Position numbers and translations under genes: made by a program. Shown one piece after another: positions 7,440 to 19,890 of a stretch of DNA of 64,000 nt. Within the stretch, counting starts at the first letter, position 1. Every line of letters starts with the position of its first letter. The DNA is from Hahella chejuensis KCTC 2396 (GTDB lineage: Bacteria > Pseudomonadota > Gammaproteobacteria > Pseudomonadales > Oleiphilaceae): positions 1,523,501-1,587,500 of the forward strand of contig NC_007645.1 in the NCBI RefSeq assembly GCF_000012985.1, in the 5' to 3' direction. Below the pieces are notes generated by a model. It was not told the DNA's origin. It searched no databases and saw only the letters and a list, made by a program, of their open reading frames with translations.

Positions 7440-10226
7440 TTAATCGTCTTGGGTCTGCACGTTGAAAACTTTTTCCAGCATCATGGAAAGTTCGCGGGGT
7501 TGCGTCGGGGGACTGAACAAATATCCCTGGCCGTAATCGCAGCCGGACTCCCTGAGCACGGCCAGTTGTTGCGGCGTTTCCACGCCCTCGGCGACGATTT
7601 TCATATCCATGGCGCGCCCCATCTTCACCAGGGCGTCCATCAATACTTCCTCCTTGGTTTGGCGGCCGAGATTGCGAATCAGCAAGCCGTCCAGTTTCAG
7701 CATGGAGATAGGCAGATCTTTCAGCAGGGTGAGGGAGGATGCGCCGTGGCCGTAGTCGTCCAGAGATAGCCTGACGCCCATCTGATGCAGCTCTATCAAA
7801 CAGCGGCGGCTTTCTTCGAATTCGTTGAGCAGATTGTGTTCGGTCAGCTCCAGCACCAGTGAGCTTGGCGGAACTTCGCTTTGCCGGATGATGTCGCGCC
7901 AGCGCTTGATATGTTGCGAACTAATCAACTGGCGCCGGGACATATTGACGGCGATGAACGGTTGTTGACCGGCGGGTCGGGAATACTGCCACTCCGCCGC
8001 CAGGTTGAGGGCGTTTTGCAGCAACCACTCGCTGATCTGGACAATATTGCCGGTTTCTTCCGCGATAGACATGAACTCCCTGGGGTGCAGTTCGCCGAAG
8101 CGCGGATGCAACCAGCGCAGAAGCGCTTCGGCGCCGGCCAGCCGCATATTTTTCAGATCGATGATGGGCTGAAATTCCAAATGGAACTGTTCATTTTGCG
8201 TGGCCTCTCGGATATCGCCCTCCAGCATCAGACGGCTGGCGACGGCCTCGTTCATGCGCTCCTCAAAAAAACGATACTGATTGCGGCCGTTGTCCTTGGC
8301 CTTGTACATGGCGATATCGGCATTTTTGATCAGAGTGGAGGCGTCTTCGCCGTCTTTGGGAAAGAGCGTCACGCCAATGCTGGCGCCGATATGGAGTTCG
8401 TAGTCTCCCACGCTGAAGGAATCCGCCAGTTGTTGCAGCAGCATTTTGGCGACGTGGATAGCGTCGGTTTCTTCCCGTAAGTGAGGCAGCACCACGGTGA
8501 ATTCGTCGCCGCCCAGGCGCGCCAGCATGTCGCTTTCCCGGAGGCGTGACTTGAGGCGGGTGGAAACCTGTTGCAACAGCTTGTCTCCCACGCCGTGTCC
8601 CAGGTTGTCGTTTACTTGCTTGAAGCGATCCAGGTCGATGAACAACACCGCCAGACGCGCCTGCTCACGCTTGTGACTGGCTATCAGCGAGTTGAGATGC
8701 TCAAACAGGTAACTACGATTTGGCAACCGGGTGAGAGGGTCGTAGTAGGCTTGCAGTCGAATCTGCTCCTCACTGCGTTTGCGATCAGTGATGTCGTGGA
8801 CGATCAAATACAGGTAGGAACTGGCCTTGTCCTTGATGTCGGAGACGTACATCTCCACCAGACTGGAGCGGTTGTCGCCGCGTCGGGCGGCAATCACTGT
8901 CTTGCCGGATTGCAGGGACGGCAGCCAATTCTCACCCAGCATTTCATTGTTTTCAGAGAGAAATAAACGCGAGGCGGAGATATTCCCCATCATTTCGCTG
9001 GAAAAGCCGAAGAAGTCGCAGGCGGCGGGGTTGGCGTCGATGACCTTGTTGTTCGTGGGGTCGAGAATGATCTGCACGGCGTCGCAATGCTCAAACATTT
9101 GTCGGTAGCGGCGCTGGCTGCTCTCCAGTTGTCCGGCGGTAAGAAAATAACGTTGTATGAGCGCAGCGAAGAGTACGATTAAACCCGCCAGCGCCATCTC
9201 CGGCGTCATCTGCTCAATGATGGCGCTGCGTATGGTGGATTGCTTCACGCTTAGCAGCAAATGCCAGGACGTTTCATCGATATTGGTGCGAATCAGGGCG
9301 TAGCCTTTGATTTCCAGAAAGGTGTCGGTGGGGATGTCCTTGGGATGAGAAATGAAGTTGTCGACGCCTTTCGGTAGGGCTTCTGGAAAGGTGGCGGCGG
9401 TTTTCGCGTGGGACGACGTCAGTGTCGGATGAGCCAGCAATTGATGCGATTGGTTGACGACAAACAATTCTCCCGCCGACAAGTTGGGGTTGATTACGAA
9501 CTCTTTGAGAACATCGAGGGTAATATCAATGGCCACCGACCCAAGGAAGACGTCGCTGGCGTAGATAGGCGCTGCGGCGGTAACCATCAGTCCTTCCCCA
9601 AACTCGTCGACGTACACGCGGGTCCAGAAAGGCGTGCGTTCAGGGTTGTGATAGGGCAGGGCCAGGGTAAAGAACTCCAGTGACAGTGACTCATTGGTGT
9701 AGGCGAATTTATTGGAATCAATCCAGGGCGCAATATAAAGAAAGCGGTTCTGGGAGATGTAATAGACCCAGTTGGATTCCGGCAGATTTTCTTTGGTTGC
9801 GCGGAAGATCGGCGTCAACGACAGCGCCATTTCTATTTCGCGATAGTAATTCGGCTGGCGTCCCTGGATATTCCCCAGACCGGTAAGGTTGCCTGCCTGA
9901 TCCGTGGTGAATGGCGGTTGCAGGGCATCCATGTCGAAGAGATTACGAGAGGGGTCGTAGACGATATTGGCGGACAGATCGCTATAGAGATGTTCCTCGT
10001 GATGGTTCAGTAAATAACTTTCCGCTGCGCGGCGCAGAATGGCGATATGCTCCATGATGCGACGGGTGGACGCGCTGACGTTCTTCTGCGTCTGCTGTAG
10101 CTCCACTTGCATGGATTGGTAGTAATTGCGCGTGCGCTCGCGGTAATCAAGCAGGATCAATACGACGCAGGCTATGAGAATAAACAGCAGCGCTGCGAGT
10201 CTGCCCGCGGTAGCCCCCAACTTCAT
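7440..10226 (-). CDS. Membrane Cache-PAS-GGDEF-EAL cyclic-di-GMP signalling protein
   Basis: A 928-residue sensor in the inner membrane. Order: membrane segment near residues 10-28, a periplasmic Cache-type sensor to about residue 330 (WVYYISQNRFLYIAPW, GSVAIDITLDVL), a second membrane segment near 335-355, a PAS domain (about 365-490), a GGDEF domain with intact GGDEF motif, and an EAL domain with EALLRW and later DDYGHG. Both catalytic motifs are preserved, so it could make or break down cyclic di-GMP; the net activity cannot be read from sequence. The ligand of the Cache part is unknown. It stands alone between bioA and the methyl-cycle operon. Confidence 0.92.
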   Translation of the reverse strand: MKLGATAGRLAALLFILIACVVLILLDYRERTRNYYQSMQVELQQTQKNVSASTRRIMEHIAILRRAAESYLLNHHEEHLYSDLSANIVYDPSRNLFDMDALQPPFTTDQAGNLTGLGNIQGRQPNYYREIEMALSLTPIFRATKENLPESNWVYYISQNRFLYIAPWIDSNKFAYTNESLSLEFFTLALPYHNPERTPFWTRVYVDEFGEGLMVTAAAPIYASDVFLGSVAIDITLDVLKEFVINPNLSAGELFVVNQSHQLLAHPTLTSSHAKTAATFPEALPKGVDNFISHPKDIPTDTFLEIKGYALIRTNIDETSWHLLLSVKQSTIRSAIIEQMTPEMALAGLIVLFAALIQRYFLTAGQLESSQRRYRQMFEHCDAVQIILDPTNNKVIDANPAACDFFGFSSEMMGNISASRLFLSENNEMLGENWLPSLQSGKTVIAARRGDNRSSLVEMYVSDIKDKASSYLYLIVHDITDRKRSEEQIRLQAYYDPLTRLPNRSYLFEHLNSLIASHKREQARLAVLFIDLDRFKQVNDNLGHGVGDKLLQQVSTRLKSRLRESDMLARLGGDEFTVVLPHLREETDAIHVAKMLLQQLADSFSVGDYELHIGASIGVTLFPKDGEDASTLIKNADIAMYKAKDNGRNQYRFFEERMNEAVASRLMLEGDIREATQNEQFHLEFQPIIDLKNMRLAGAEALLRWLHPRFGELHPREFMSIAEETGNIVQISEWLLQNALNLAAEWQYSRPAGQQPFIAVNMSRRQLISSQHIKRWRDIIRQSEVPPSSLVLELTEHNLLNEFEESRRCLIELHQMGVRLSLDDYGHGASSLTLLKDLPISMLKLDGLLIRNLGRQTKEEVLMDALVKMGRAMDMKIVAEGVETPQQLAVLRESGCDYGQGYLFSPPTQPRELSMMLEKVFNVQTQDD

Positions 10227-10402
10227 TATTAGCCTGCCCCCTGGTTTATGGATTCAGTATAGGTAATGGCCGGGTATTTGGCGAAACGCCGGGCGTTGCG
10301 GTGAAGTAGCAGTGAGGCGGATAAGAGAAGAACCGCCGTGACGGTTATCGATGCGGAGAAAGTGAGAGCAGGAGGGTAGCGGGAGAACGGCGAGACAAGC
10401 GA

Positions 10403-10426
10403 AGGGTCTGTTGGGTAACAGACCCT
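10403..10426. terminator. Hairpin downstream of metF
   Basis: Perfect 10-bp stem AGGGTCTGTT/AACAGACCCT with loop GGGT, 28 nt beyond the metF stop on the minus strand. No T-run follows on the minus strand, so it is a likely but non-canonical end of the sahR-metK-ahcY-metF transcript. Confidence 0.5.
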
Positions 10427-10453
10427 GTCTTTGAGGCGAGGTTGGAACCTGGG

Positions 10454-11317
10454 TCAGAAAGAGATCTTGTCGCCCAGGTTCAGATTGTCCCAGACCGCCA
10501 GACTTGGCTCCGCCTGGTTCAGGGTGTAGAAGTGGATGCCGGGAGCGCCGGCGGCGAGCAGACGTTCGCACAGGCGCGTCACCACTTCCTCGCCGAATTT
10601 GCGGATGCTGGCTGAATCGTCGCCGTAGGCTTCCAGCTGTTTGCGCACCCAGCGCGGAATTTCCGCGCCGCACATGTCGCTGAAACGGGCCAGATTGCTG
10701 TAGTTGGTGATCGGCATAATGCCGGGCACGATGGGCAGATTCAGGCCTGCTTTTTCACATCGTTCCACAAAATAGAAATAGGAGTCGGCGTTGAAGAAAT
10801 ACTGAGTGATGGCGCTGGTGGCGCCGGCCTCCACCTTGCGGCGGAAGTTGTTCAGGTCCGCTTCGGCGTTTTGCGCCTGGGGATGAAACTCAGGATAAGC
10901 CGCCACTTCGATAGAGAAGTGATCGCCGGTGCGCTCGCGAATATAGCTGACCAGCTCGTTGGCGTAGCGCAGTTCGCCGGGGGCGCCCATGCCGGAAGGC
11001 AGGTCTCCGCGCAAAGCTACAATGCGCTGAATGCCGTTGGAGCGGTACAGGTCCAGCAATTCGCCGATAGACTCCTTGGTGGCGCCGATACAGGATAAAT
11101 GGGGCGCAGTGGAAATGCCCTGTCTGTGCAGCGTCAGTACGGTGTCGATGGTGCGCTCGCGGGTGGAGCCGCCGGCGCCGTAGGTCACGGAAAAGAAATC
11201 CGGCTTGCGCTTGGCCAGCTTGTCCCGCACAACCTGCAGTTTTTCCATTCCCTCAGGGGTTTTGGGAGGGAAGAACTCAAAACTGAAGCGCCGTTTAAAC
11301 TGAGTTTGGGATTCCAT
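10454..11317 (-). CDS. metF: 5,10-methylenetetrahydrofolate reductase
   Basis: MetF reduces methylene-THF to methyl-THF with FAD, supplying the methyl group for methionine synthesis. The 287-residue length is that of bacterial MetF. Signatures: FSFEFFPPKTPEG at the N-terminus, SVTYGAGGSTRERT, LRGDLP and TQYFFNADSYFYFVERC. GGAGG lies before the ATG. It is the last gene of the methyl-cycle operon, 76 bp after ahcY. Confidence 0.96.
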   Translation of the reverse strand: MESQTQFKRRFSFEFFPPKTPEGMEKLQVVRDKLAKRKPDFFSVTYGAGGSTRERTIDTVLTLHRQGISTAPHLSCIGATKESIGELLDLYRSNGIQRIVALRGDLPSGMGAPGELRYANELVSYIRERTGDHFSIEVAAYPEFHPQAQNAEADLNNFRRKVEAGATSAITQYFFNADSYFYFVERCEKAGLNLPIVPGIMPITNYSNLARFSDMCGAEIPRWVRKQLEAYGDDSASIRKFGEEVVTRLCERLLAAGAPGIHFYTLNQAEPSLAVWDNLNLGDKISF

Positions 11318-11360
11318 TAGCGTATTGCCTCCGGTTTAGGGAATCTCTCTGAACAACCGG

Positions 11361-11380
11361 CGGCGCGGGGGACCGCGCCG
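11361..11380. other. GC-rich hairpin between ahcY and metF
   Basis: Perfect 8-bp stem CGGCGCGG/CCGCGCCG with a 4-nt loop in the 76-bp gap. It could lower expression of metF relative to ahcY or protect the upstream message; there is no T-run. Confidence 0.4.
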
Positions 11381-11393
11381 GACCGGCGATCGA

Positions 11394-12785
<1,392 letters not shown>

Positions 12786-12818
12786 GTTTGGTGTCCTATT
12801 GCTGATCCTAATGAGGGG

Positions 12819-12835
12819 GGCGGAGCGAGTCCGCC
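12819..12835. other. Hairpin in the ahcY leader
   Basis: GGCGGA/TCCGCC stem with a 5-nt loop, between the metK terminator and the ahcY start. Function unknown; it does not show the conserved core of the SAH riboswitch. Confidence 0.3.
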
Positions 12836-12855
12836 GGAAGTCTCGGTCTGTTGCA

Positions 12856-12880
12856 AAAAGAGCCTCAGGGGAGGCTCTTT
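12856..12880 (-). terminator. Intrinsic terminator after metK
   Basis: On the minus strand AAAGAGCCTC and GAGGCTCTTT form a stem with a short CCCT loop, followed by more T. It lies 10 nt after the metK stop and before ahcY, so readthrough, or a separate ahcY promoter, must feed ahcY-metF. Confidence 0.75.
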
Positions 12881-12890
12881 GCTATGGGAA

Positions 12891-14051
12891 TCAGATACCG
12901 GCTGCGGCGCGCAATGCGTCGGCTTTATCGGTTCTTTCCCAGCTGAAGCTGTCGCCGGTGCGGCCGAAGTGTCCGTAAGACGCAGTCGGACGATAAATCG
13001 GACGTTTCAGGTCCAGCATATCGATCAGGCCGCGCGGACGCAGATCGAAGTGCTCGCGCACCAAGGTGGCGATTTTGTCGTCGCTGATCTTGCCGGTGCC
13101 GAACGTGTTCACGGAAATAGAGGTGGGCTCCGATACGCCGATTGCGTAGGACACCTGAATTTCACACTTGGCCGCCAGACCGGAAGCGACGATGTTTTTG
13201 GCTACATAGCGGCCTGCGTAGGCTGCGGAACGGTCAACCTTGGACGGATCTTTTCCAGAGAACGCGCCGCCGCCGTGACGAGCCATGCCGCCGTAAGTGT
13301 CGACGATGATCTTGCGACCGGTCAGACCGCAGTCGCCCACTGGGCCGCCAATGATGAACTGGCCAGTTGGGTTGATGTGGTATTGGGTGTTGCTGTGCAG
13401 CCACTCTTCCGGCAACACGTGCTTGATGATCTCTTCCATTACCGCTTCACGGATGTCGGACTGCTTCACGTCAGGCGTATGCTGAGTGGATAGCACCACC
13501 GCTTCAACCGCTACCGGCTTGCCGTTTTCGTAACGCAGAGTCACCTGGCTCTTGGCGTCTGGACGCAACCAGGGCAGGATGCTGTTCTTGCGCAGGTAAG
13601 CCTGTCTTTCCACCAGACGGTGGGAGTAATAAATCGGAGCGGGCATCAGCACGTCAGTTTCATTGGTCGCGTAACCGAACATCAACCCTTGGTCCCCGGC
13701 TCCCAAATCTTTTTCGCTGGCTTCGTCCACGCCCATGGCGATGTCGCCAGACTGCTTGCCGATAGCGTTCAGTACTGCACAGGACGCGCCGTCAAAGCCA
13801 ACGTCTGAGCTGTTGTAACCGATATCCAGAATGACGCTGCGGACGATGTCTTCCAGGTCCACGTAAGTGTTGGTGCGCACTTCGCCGGCGATAACCGCCA
13901 TGCCCGTCTTCACTAAAGTTTCAACCGCCACTCGTGCGTTCGGATCATCTTTAATGATGGCGTCAAGGATAGCGTCAGAAATCTGATCCGCCATCTTGTC
14001 CGGATGGCCCTCAGATACTGACTCGGAAGTAAAAATGGAATATTCGCTCAT
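12891..14051 (-). CDS. metK: S-adenosylmethionine synthase
   Basis: MetK makes S-adenosylmethionine from methionine and ATP. The 386-residue protein has [18 protein letters not shown] (with the ATP/metal-binding His and Asp), the [12 protein letters not shown] hexapeptide region and [19 protein letters not shown] with the catalytic P-loop-like segment. It lies 17 bp after the sahR stop and is followed by an intrinsic terminator, then ahcY. Confidence 0.97.
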   Translation of the reverse strand: MSEYSIFTSESVSEGHPDKMADQISDAILDAIIKDDPNARVAVETLVKTGMAVIAGEVRTNTYVDLEDIVRSVILDIGYNSSDVGFDGASCAVLNAIGKQSGDIAMGVDEASEKDLGAGDQGLMFGYATNETDVLMPAPIYYSHRLVERQAYLRKNSILPWLRPDAKSQVTLRYENGKPVAVEAVVLSTQHTPDVKQSDIREAVMEEIIKHVLPEEWLHSNTQYHINPTGQFIIGGPVGDCGLTGRKIIVDTYGGMARHGGGAFSGKDPSKVDRSAAYAGRYVAKNIVASGLAAKCEIQVSYAIGVSEPTSISVNTFGTGKISDDKIATLVREHFDLRPRGLIDMLDLKRPIYRPTASYGHFGRTGDSFSWERTDKADALRAAAGI

Positions 14052-14068
14052 CGCATGCGTCCTTATGG

Positions 14069-15160
14069 TTAAAGATTACAATGACTGGGGTGGGTTGATG
14101 TTGCGGAACCTTCGGACTGACATGCGGCTTCGCCGGTCAGCGCTCGGTTCCCGTTCTTGGGCAATAAAAATTGACGCACCTGGATTTGAAACCCATTGCG
14201 CACGCCTATATAAATGCTTTCGCCTTCCGCCAGGCCCGACTGCGCTCCCCAACGGGAGATTTCAGTGCTGTCGAAGCCCAGCCACAAATCGCCGCAGGAC
14301 TCTCTGGCCCAGGACTGATCGTGGCGGCTCAAGTCGCTCAAAATCAACATGCCGCCGGGGCGCAACAAGGCCGCGCAATCGCGAATCATGTCCGCCGGCG
14401 ACGCCACATGGTGCAACACCATGTTCATCACAATCACATCAACGCTGACGCTCTGTTCGAGGGCGCTACGCGTATCTCCTACGATAAAGCGCACGTTCGA
14501 CAACTGTCTGGCGTCCGCAAAATCGCGTGCTTTCTGCAACATTTCCTCGGAGTTATCCAAGGCGATGACGGAGTCCGCCATCTGCGACAGGTCTTCCAGA
14601 AAGGCGCCTTCGCCAGGGCCGATTTCCAGAAGCCTGTTGACCTTCTCGCCGGCCAACTGTTGTTGCAACATATCCCGCACAGGCGTGGCGTATAACGGAT
14701 ATTCCGCGATCAACTCCTGGTGCGCCTGGAAATGCTCAGCGTACCGGGAGAAAAACGCCTGACTCTGCTGTGCGCGTTGTTCACCTACATTGCCAATACG
14801 GTCGCGGGTGTCCGTGGTCAGCGGCAACAGGTCCAGATTGCTGTACAACTGCAGCCGCGCCAGCTCGGCGCTGTCGTCGCCGGCCAGAATAGGACGTCGG
14901 TAGAAAATACTGTTGCCCTCCCGCTGGGCCTCCACCATCCTGGCCTTGGCCAACACTTTCAGGTGATGGCTCATGGCGGATTGTTTGACGTCGAATATCG
15001 AACACAATTCCAGCACCCCGTAGGCGTTCCGTTCCAGGACACGCAATATTTCCAGACGCAACGCATCGCCGCAGGCCTTATAAACGCCAGCCAGTTCTGC
15101 GTAGTCCGCAGCGGCTTCGGTACCTGCGCTGTCGCTGTGTGGGAGCATGGAATCATTCAT
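14069..15160 (-). CDS. sahR: ArsR-type regulator fused to SAM-dependent methyltransferase, SahR-like
   Basis: A 363-residue fusion. Residues about 15-95 are an ArsR winged helix ([31 protein letters not shown]). Residues about 150-320 are a class I methyltransferase fold with [15 protein letters not shown] and the later [11 protein letters not shown]. In proteobacteria such a gene next to metK/ahcY/metF is SahR, a repressor of methyl-cycle genes that responds to S-adenosylhomocysteine (established family knowledge); the fused domain is probably the ligand sensor. It is the first gene of the operon. The ATG at 15160 is preferred; an in-frame ATG at 15184 is possible. A large inverted repeat lies about 40 nt upstream. 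Confidence 0.85.
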   Translation of the reverse strand: MNDSMLPHSDSAGTEAAADYAELAGVYKACGDALRLEILRVLERNAYGVLELCSIFDVKQSAMSHHLKVLAKARMVEAQREGNSIFYRRPILAGDDSAELARLQLYSNLDLLPLTTDTRDRIGNVGEQRAQQSQAFFSRYAEHFQAHQELIAEYPLYATPVRDMLQQQLAGEKVNRLLEIGPGEGAFLEDLSQMADSVIALDNSEEMLQKARDFADARQLSNVRFIVGDTRSALEQSVSVDVIVMNMVLHHVASPADMIRDCAALLRPGGMLILSDLSRHDQSWARESCGDLWLGFDSTEISRWGAQSGLAEGESIYIGVRNGFQIQVRQFLLPKNGNRALTGEAACQSEGSATSTHPSHCNL

Positions 15161-15198
15161 AGGCCAAAAGTTTAGCAACATCAAAAAATGCGTACAAG

Positions 15199-15226
15199 AA
15201 CTATATCAAAAAAATTTGATATAGTT
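15199..15226. promoter_or_regulatory. Putative SahR operator, 12+12 bp inverted repeat
   Basis: Perfect arms AACTATATCAAA and TTTGATATAGTT separated by AAAA. It sits in the 282-bp gap between divergent sahR and tkt, about 40 nt before the sahR start, and includes a TTGATA hexamer that could act as -35 element for sahR. ATATCAA/TTGATAT-like arms fit an ArsR-family dimer site. Binding by SahR is inferred from position. Confidence 0.65.
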
Positions 15227-15442
15227 TCTCTGGCGCAAAAAATGGGCTGTTTTTTGCAGTGAATGGCAGTAGGACAAGGCGGCGTCGCCGCCTTGGAGAC
15301 GGGCTTGAGGGATGAACGGGCGGTAAACTGGGGGATTCGGGCGATGAAATTTGCTCCTGCCTCTTTAATGTATGAAAATACGCACTCGTTTTTGACCCCC
15401 CTAATCACAAACCAAAACTCGATCTGAGAGGGAGTGAGCTGA

Positions 15443-17452
15443 ATGCCATCTCGTAAAGAACTCGCCAACGCCATTCGCGCGTTGAGTATGGATGCTGTGC
15501 AAAAAGCCAAGTCAGGACATCCCGGAGCCCCGATGGGTATGGCGGACATTGCGGAAGTGCTGTGGCGCGACTATCTGAACCACAACCCGACCGATCCCTC
15601 CTGGATTAACCGCGACCGCTTTGTTCTGTCCAACGGTCATGGCTCCATGTTGTTGTACTCCCTTCTGCACCTGTCCGGATATGATTTGGGCATCGAAGAC
15701 CTGAAAAACTTCCGTCAGCTACACTCCAGAACGCCAGGACACCCTGAATACGGCTACGCCCCCGGCGTGGAAACCACCACCGGTCCTCTGGGGCAGGGTC
15801 TCGCCAACGCGGTGGGCATGGCGCTGGCTGAGAAAGCGCTGGCGGGCCAGTTCAACCGCGACGGCCATGACGTCATCGACCATTACACCTATACGTTCCT
15901 CGGCGATGGCTGTCTGATGGAAGGCATTTCCCACGAGGTGTGTTCTTTGGCGGGCACTTTGGGGCTGGGCAAACTGATCTGCTTCTATGACGACAATGGC
16001 ATCTCTATCGATGGCGAAGTGGAAGGCTGGTTTACCGATGACACGCCCAAGCGCTTCGAAGCCTACGGCTGGCAAGTGATTCCGGGCGTCGATGGACACA
16101 ATGCCGACGCCATCAAGCAGGCGATTGAGCAAGCGCGCGGCAATACCTCACAGCCGACGCTGATCTGCTGCAAAACTATCATTGGTTACGGCGCGCCCAA
16201 CAAGCAGGGCAAAGAAGAGTGTCACGGCGCGCCTCTGGGCGATGACGAAATCGCCGGCGCGCGTCAGGCGCTGGGCTGGACCCACGAGCCTTTCGTGGTT
16301 CCCGAAGATATTTACGCCGCCTGGAGCGCGAAAGAAAAAGGCGCGGCTCTGCAACAAGCCTGGTCCGAGAAATTCGCTGCATACCAGCAGGCGCATCCTG
16401 AATTGGCGGGAGAGCTGCTGCGTCGCAGCGCCGGCAAACTGCCGGAAGACTTCGCCGCCAAAGCGGACGCTTATATCGCTGAGTGTCAGGCCAAAGGCGA
16501 AACCATCGCCAGCCGTAAAGCCTCTCAGAACAGCATCAACGCATATGCTCCGCTGTTGCCGGAACTGTTGGGCGGCTCCGCTGACCTGGCGGGCTCCAAC
16601 CTGACTATCTGGAAAGGCAGCAAAGGCGTTAGCAAAGAAGACGCTGACGGCAACTACATTTATTACGGCGTACGCGAGTTCGGCATGTCCGCCATCATGA
16701 ACGGCGTGGCGTTGCACGGCGGCTTCATTCCTTACGGCGCCACCTTCCTGGTGTTCATGGAATACGCGCGCAATGCAGTGCGTATGGCTGCGCTGATGAA
16801 GCAGCGCTCCATCCTGGTTTACACCCACGACTCCATCGGTCTGGGCGAAGACGGGCCGACTCACCAGCCGATCGAACAGCTGGCGAACCTGCGCACCACG
16901 CCAAACATGAGCACATGGCGTCCCTGTGACGCGGTTGAATCCGCTGTCGCCTGGAAGAGCGCGATCACTCGTGAAGACGGTCCAAGCGCGTTGATTTTCT
17001 CGCGTCAGAATCTGCCGCATCAGCCACGTGATGCTGAACAGGTAGCGAATATCGAGAAAGGCGGCTACATCCTGAAGGATTGCGCGGGCCAGCCTGACCT
17101 GATTCTGATCGCAACCGGTTCTGAAGTCGGCCTCGCTGTCGCCTCTGCTGAAGCATTGACCGCGCAGGGTCACAAAGTGCGCGTTGTGTCCATGCCGTCC
17201 ACTGACGTTTTCGACAAGCAGGACTTCCACTACCGCCAGCAAGTACTGCCGTTGGAAGTGAGCGCTCGCATCGCGATCGAAGCGGCGCACCAAGACTTCT
17301 GGTACAAGTACGTGGGGCTGGACGGTCGCATTGTGGGCATGAGCACTTTCGGCGAGTCCGCGCCTGCGAACCTGCTGTTCGAAGAGTTCGGCTTCACCGT
17401 GGATAACGTGGTGGCCCAGGCGCAAGATCTGTTAGACTCGCTGGATGCATAA
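15443..17452 (+). CDS. tkt: Transketolase
   Basis: Transketolase moves two-carbon ketol units in the pentose phosphate pathway, with thiamine diphosphate. The 669-residue length is standard. Motifs: [22 protein letters not shown], the thiamine-binding [18 protein letters not shown] with the following [11 protein letters not shown], and the pyrimidine-side [24 protein letters not shown] lies upstream of the ATG. It leads the tkt-epd-pgk-fba cluster, diverging from sahR. Confidence 0.97.
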   Translation: MPSRKELANAIRALSMDAVQKAKSGHPGAPMGMADIAEVLWRDYLNHNPTDPSWINRDRFVLSNGHGSMLLYSLLHLSGYDLGIEDLKNFRQLHSRTPGHPEYGYAPGVETTTGPLGQGLANAVGMALAEKALAGQFNRDGHDVIDHYTYTFLGDGCLMEGISHEVCSLAGTLGLGKLICFYDDNGISIDGEVEGWFTDDTPKRFEAYGWQVIPGVDGHNADAIKQAIEQARGNTSQPTLICCKTIIGYGAPNKQGKEECHGAPLGDDEIAGARQALGWTHEPFVVPEDIYAAWSAKEKGAALQQAWSEKFAAYQQAHPELAGELLRRSAGKLPEDFAAKADAYIAECQAKGETIASRKASQNSINAYAPLLPELLGGSADLAGSNLTIWKGSKGVSKEDADGNYIYYGVREFGMSAIMNGVALHGGFIPYGATFLVFMEYARNAVRMAALMKQRSILVYTHDSIGLGEDGPTHQPIEQLANLRTTPNMSTWRPCDAVESAVAWKSAITREDGPSALIFSRQNLPHQPRDAEQVANIEKGGYILKDCAGQPDLILIATGSEVGLAVASAEALTAQGHKVRVVSMPSTDVFDKQDFHYRQQVLPLEVSARIAIEAAHQDFWYKYVGLDGRIVGMSTFGESAPANLLFEEFGFTVDNVVAQAQDLLDSLDA

Positions 17453-17485
17453 ATCCACTTACTGACAGAAGAACGCCTTAGCGGT

Positions 17486-18499
17486 ATGACCCATCGTATT
17501 GCCATTAATGGGTATGGCCGGATCGGGCAAAGCGTGTTGCGCGCGTTGTACGAATCCGGCTATCGCCAATCCATGGAAATTGTCGCCGTCAATGAGCTGG
17601 CGGACGCGGAAACCATCGCTTACCTGACGCGTTATGACACCACCCACGGACGTTTCCGCGGGGAGGTGTCTTTACGGGACGGGCAACTGATGGTCAATGG
17701 CGACAGAATCCGCATCCTGCGGGAAGAAGATCCGGCCAGGGCTCCCTGGGCGGATATCGGAGTGGACCTGGTGCTGGAATGCACCGGGGCCTTTTCCGAT
17801 CGCATGACCGCTGAAAAACATCTGCGCAGCGGCGCCAGTCGCATGCTGTTTTCGCAACCAGCCGAAGCCGACGTGGATTACACCGTTGTATACGGCATTA
17901 ATCAGGACGGGTTGCGGCAAAGCCATCGCATCGTTTCCAACGCCTCCTGCACCACCAACTGCATCGTTCCCATCATTAAAGTGCTGGACGACAATCTCGG
18001 CGTGGAGCGTGGGGTGATCACCACTATCCATTCAGCCATGAACGACCAGCCGGTCATCGACGCCTACCATCATCATGATCTGCGCCGCACGCGTAGCGCG
18101 ATGGCGTCCATCATTCCGGTGAACACCGGTCTGGCGAAAGGCATAGAAAGACTGTTGCCGTCCATGGTCGGTAAGTTTGAAGCGAACGCGGTGCGGGTGC
18201 CGATTATCAACGTATCCATGATGGACCTCACGGTGTGCGTATCCCGTGAGACGGATATGGAGGAAGTCAACGGCTTGCTCAAGGCCGCCTCACAGAACGC
18301 TTACACTGGAATCCTTGGCTTTTCCGAAGAGCCGCTGGCTTCCTGTGATTTCAACCACGATCCTCGCAGTGGGGTGGTGGACGCCAATCAAACCAAAGTC
18401 AGCGGCGGACGACTGATAAAAATAATGGCCTGGTTCGATAACGAATGGGGCTTCGCCAATCGCATGCTGGATACATCAGCGCATTGGCTGAGTCTTTAG
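17486..18499 (+). CDS. epd: Erythrose-4-phosphate dehydrogenase (GapA-like)
   Basis: A 337-residue member of the glyceraldehyde-3-phosphate dehydrogenase fold, with [14 protein letters not shown] at the NAD site and the catalytic Cys in SNASCTTNC. The sequence pattern ([36 protein letters not shown]) and the tkt-epd-pgk-fba order point to Epd, which makes 4-phosphoerythronate for pyridoxal phosphate synthesis. A GapA role cannot be excluded by sequence alone. It starts 33 bp after tkt. Confidence 0.88.
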   Translation: MTHRIAINGYGRIGQSVLRALYESGYRQSMEIVAVNELADAETIAYLTRYDTTHGRFRGEVSLRDGQLMVNGDRIRILREEDPARAPWADIGVDLVLECTGAFSDRMTAEKHLRSGASRMLFSQPAEADVDYTVVYGINQDGLRQSHRIVSNASCTTNCIVPIIKVLDDNLGVERGVITTIHSAMNDQPVIDAYHHHDLRRTRSAMASIIPVNTGLAKGIERLLPSMVGKFEANAVRVPIINVSMMDLTVCVSRETDMEEVNGLLKAASQNAYTGILGFSEEPLASCDFNHDPRSGVVDANQTKVSGGRLIKIMAWFDNEWGFANRMLDTSAHWLSL

Positions 18500-18505
18500 C
18501 GCCAG

Positions 18506-18537
18506 ATCCCGGCCGCCGCGGCGCTCGCCGGGATTTT
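18506..18537 (+). terminator. Hairpin with short T-run between epd and pgk
   Basis: ATCCCGGC pairs with GCCGGGAT, followed by TTTTCC. It could be an intrinsic terminator or attenuator that separates tkt-epd from pgk-fba. Confidence 0.5.
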
Positions 18538-18602
18538 CCTGCCGACGCCATAGGGAAGGGTTTTAAACGATAACAACTGTTTTGTTGAAATGAGGAACTG
18601 TT

Positions 18603-19769
18603 ATGTCTGTGATTAAAATGACGGATCTGGATTTGCGCGGCAAGCGAGTGTTGATCCGTGAAGACCTGAACGTGCCAGTCAAGAACGGCAAAGTGACGTC
18701 CGACGCGCGTATCCAGGCGGCGCTTCCCACTATCAAATTGGCGATGGAGCAAGGCGCCAAAGTGATGGTGATGTCTCACCTGGGGCGCCCGGAAGAAGGA
18801 CAGTTCTCCGAAGAAAACTCCATGCAGCCCGTGGGCGCTCATCTTTCCAGTTTGCTGGGGCATGACGTACCAGTCGTGCGCGACTACCTGGACGGCGATT
18901 TCGAGGTGGAAGAGGGCGGCCTGGTTCTGTTTGAGAACGTACGTTTCAACGTCGGCGAAGGCAAGGACAACGAAGAGCTGTCCAAAAAGTACGCCGCGCT
19001 GTGCGATATTTTTGTCATGGACGCCTTCGGCACTGCGCATCGCGCCCAGGCTTCCACCCACGGGGTCGCCAAATTTGCGCCAGTGGCCTGCGCCGGCCCT
19101 TTGCTGGCCGCGGAGCTGGAAGCGCTGGGGCAGGCTTTGGATAAACCACAAAGACCCATGGTCGCTATCGTGGCGGGCTCCAAAGTATCGACTAAGCTGG
19201 ACGTGTTGAACTCTTTGTCGGAAGTCTGCGATCAGTTGATCGTCGGCGGCGGCATCGCCAATACTTTCCTGGCGGCGGCCGATCACAAAGTCGGCAAGTC
19301 TCTGTGTGAAATGGACCTGCTGGACACGGCTCGCAGTATTGCGGCCAAGGTGCAAATTCCGCTACCTACGGACGTTGTTACGGCGAAAGCGTTCAGCGAG
19401 AGCGCTGAAGCATCCGTTAAGCCGATTGCCGAGGTGACGGACGATGATATGATTCTGGATATCGGGCCTCAGTCTGCGGCCGCCTTGGCGGAGCTGCTTA
19501 AATCAGCTAAGACGATTCTGTGGAATGGTCCGGTCGGCGTGTTTGAATTCGATCAGTTTGGCGACGGCACCAAAACCCTGGCTCAAGCCATTGCTGAATC
19601 GGATGCGTTTTCCATCGCCGGCGGCGGGGACACCCTGGCGGCGATCGATAAATATGGCGTATCTGAAAAGATTTCGTACATTTCCACCGGCGGCGGCGCC
19701 TTCCTCGAATTTGTGGAAGGCAAGACCCTGCCGGCTGTGGCCATGCTGCAAAAGCGGGCCGCAGAGTAA
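18603..19769 (+). CDS. pgk: Phosphoglycerate kinase
   Basis: Pgk transfers phosphate from 1,3-bisphosphoglycerate to ADP in glycolysis and works in reverse in gluconeogenesis. The 388-residue length is typical. Motifs: [54 protein letters not shown] and [14 protein letters not shown] near the C-terminus. GAGGAA precedes the ATG. Confidence 0.97.
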   Translation: MSVIKMTDLDLRGKRVLIREDLNVPVKNGKVTSDARIQAALPTIKLAMEQGAKVMVMSHLGRPEEGQFSEENSMQPVGAHLSSLLGHDVPVVRDYLDGDFEVEEGGLVLFENVRFNVGEGKDNEELSKKYAALCDIFVMDAFGTAHRAQASTHGVAKFAPVACAGPLLAAELEALGQALDKPQRPMVAIVAGSKVSTKLDVLNSLSEVCDQLIVGGGIANTFLAAADHKVGKSLCEMDLLDTARSIAAKVQIPLPTDVVTAKAFSESAEASVKPIAEVTDDDMILDIGPQSAAALAELLKSAKTILWNGPVGVFEFDQFGDGTKTLAQAIAESDAFSIAGGGDTLAAIDKYGVSEKISYISTGGGAFLEFVEGKTLPAVAMLQKRAAE

Positions 19770-19890
19770 GTTTTGGGGACAGACTGTAGTCAGATTGTCG
19801 GCTCAGAAAACGCGACGGGCGAAGTATCCGTCGCGATGGTCGATGCGAGAGATTAATTAACTAAAAATTGAACACTATAGGGGATGAGAA

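Noticed and set aside
12786..12855. SAH riboswitch upstream of ahcY
   Set aside because: The conserved core of the SAH riboswitch is not found; only a small GC hairpin and the metK terminator are present. SahR control fits better.
16148..17425. Long open frame (425 codons) on the minus strand inside tkt
   Set aside because: It is a shadow of the GC-rich tkt coding sequence on the other strand; it has no family features, and tkt is certain.
18399..19355. Long minus-strand frame across epd and pgk
   Set aside because: It spans the intergenic terminator and overlaps two certain genes; a coding shadow.
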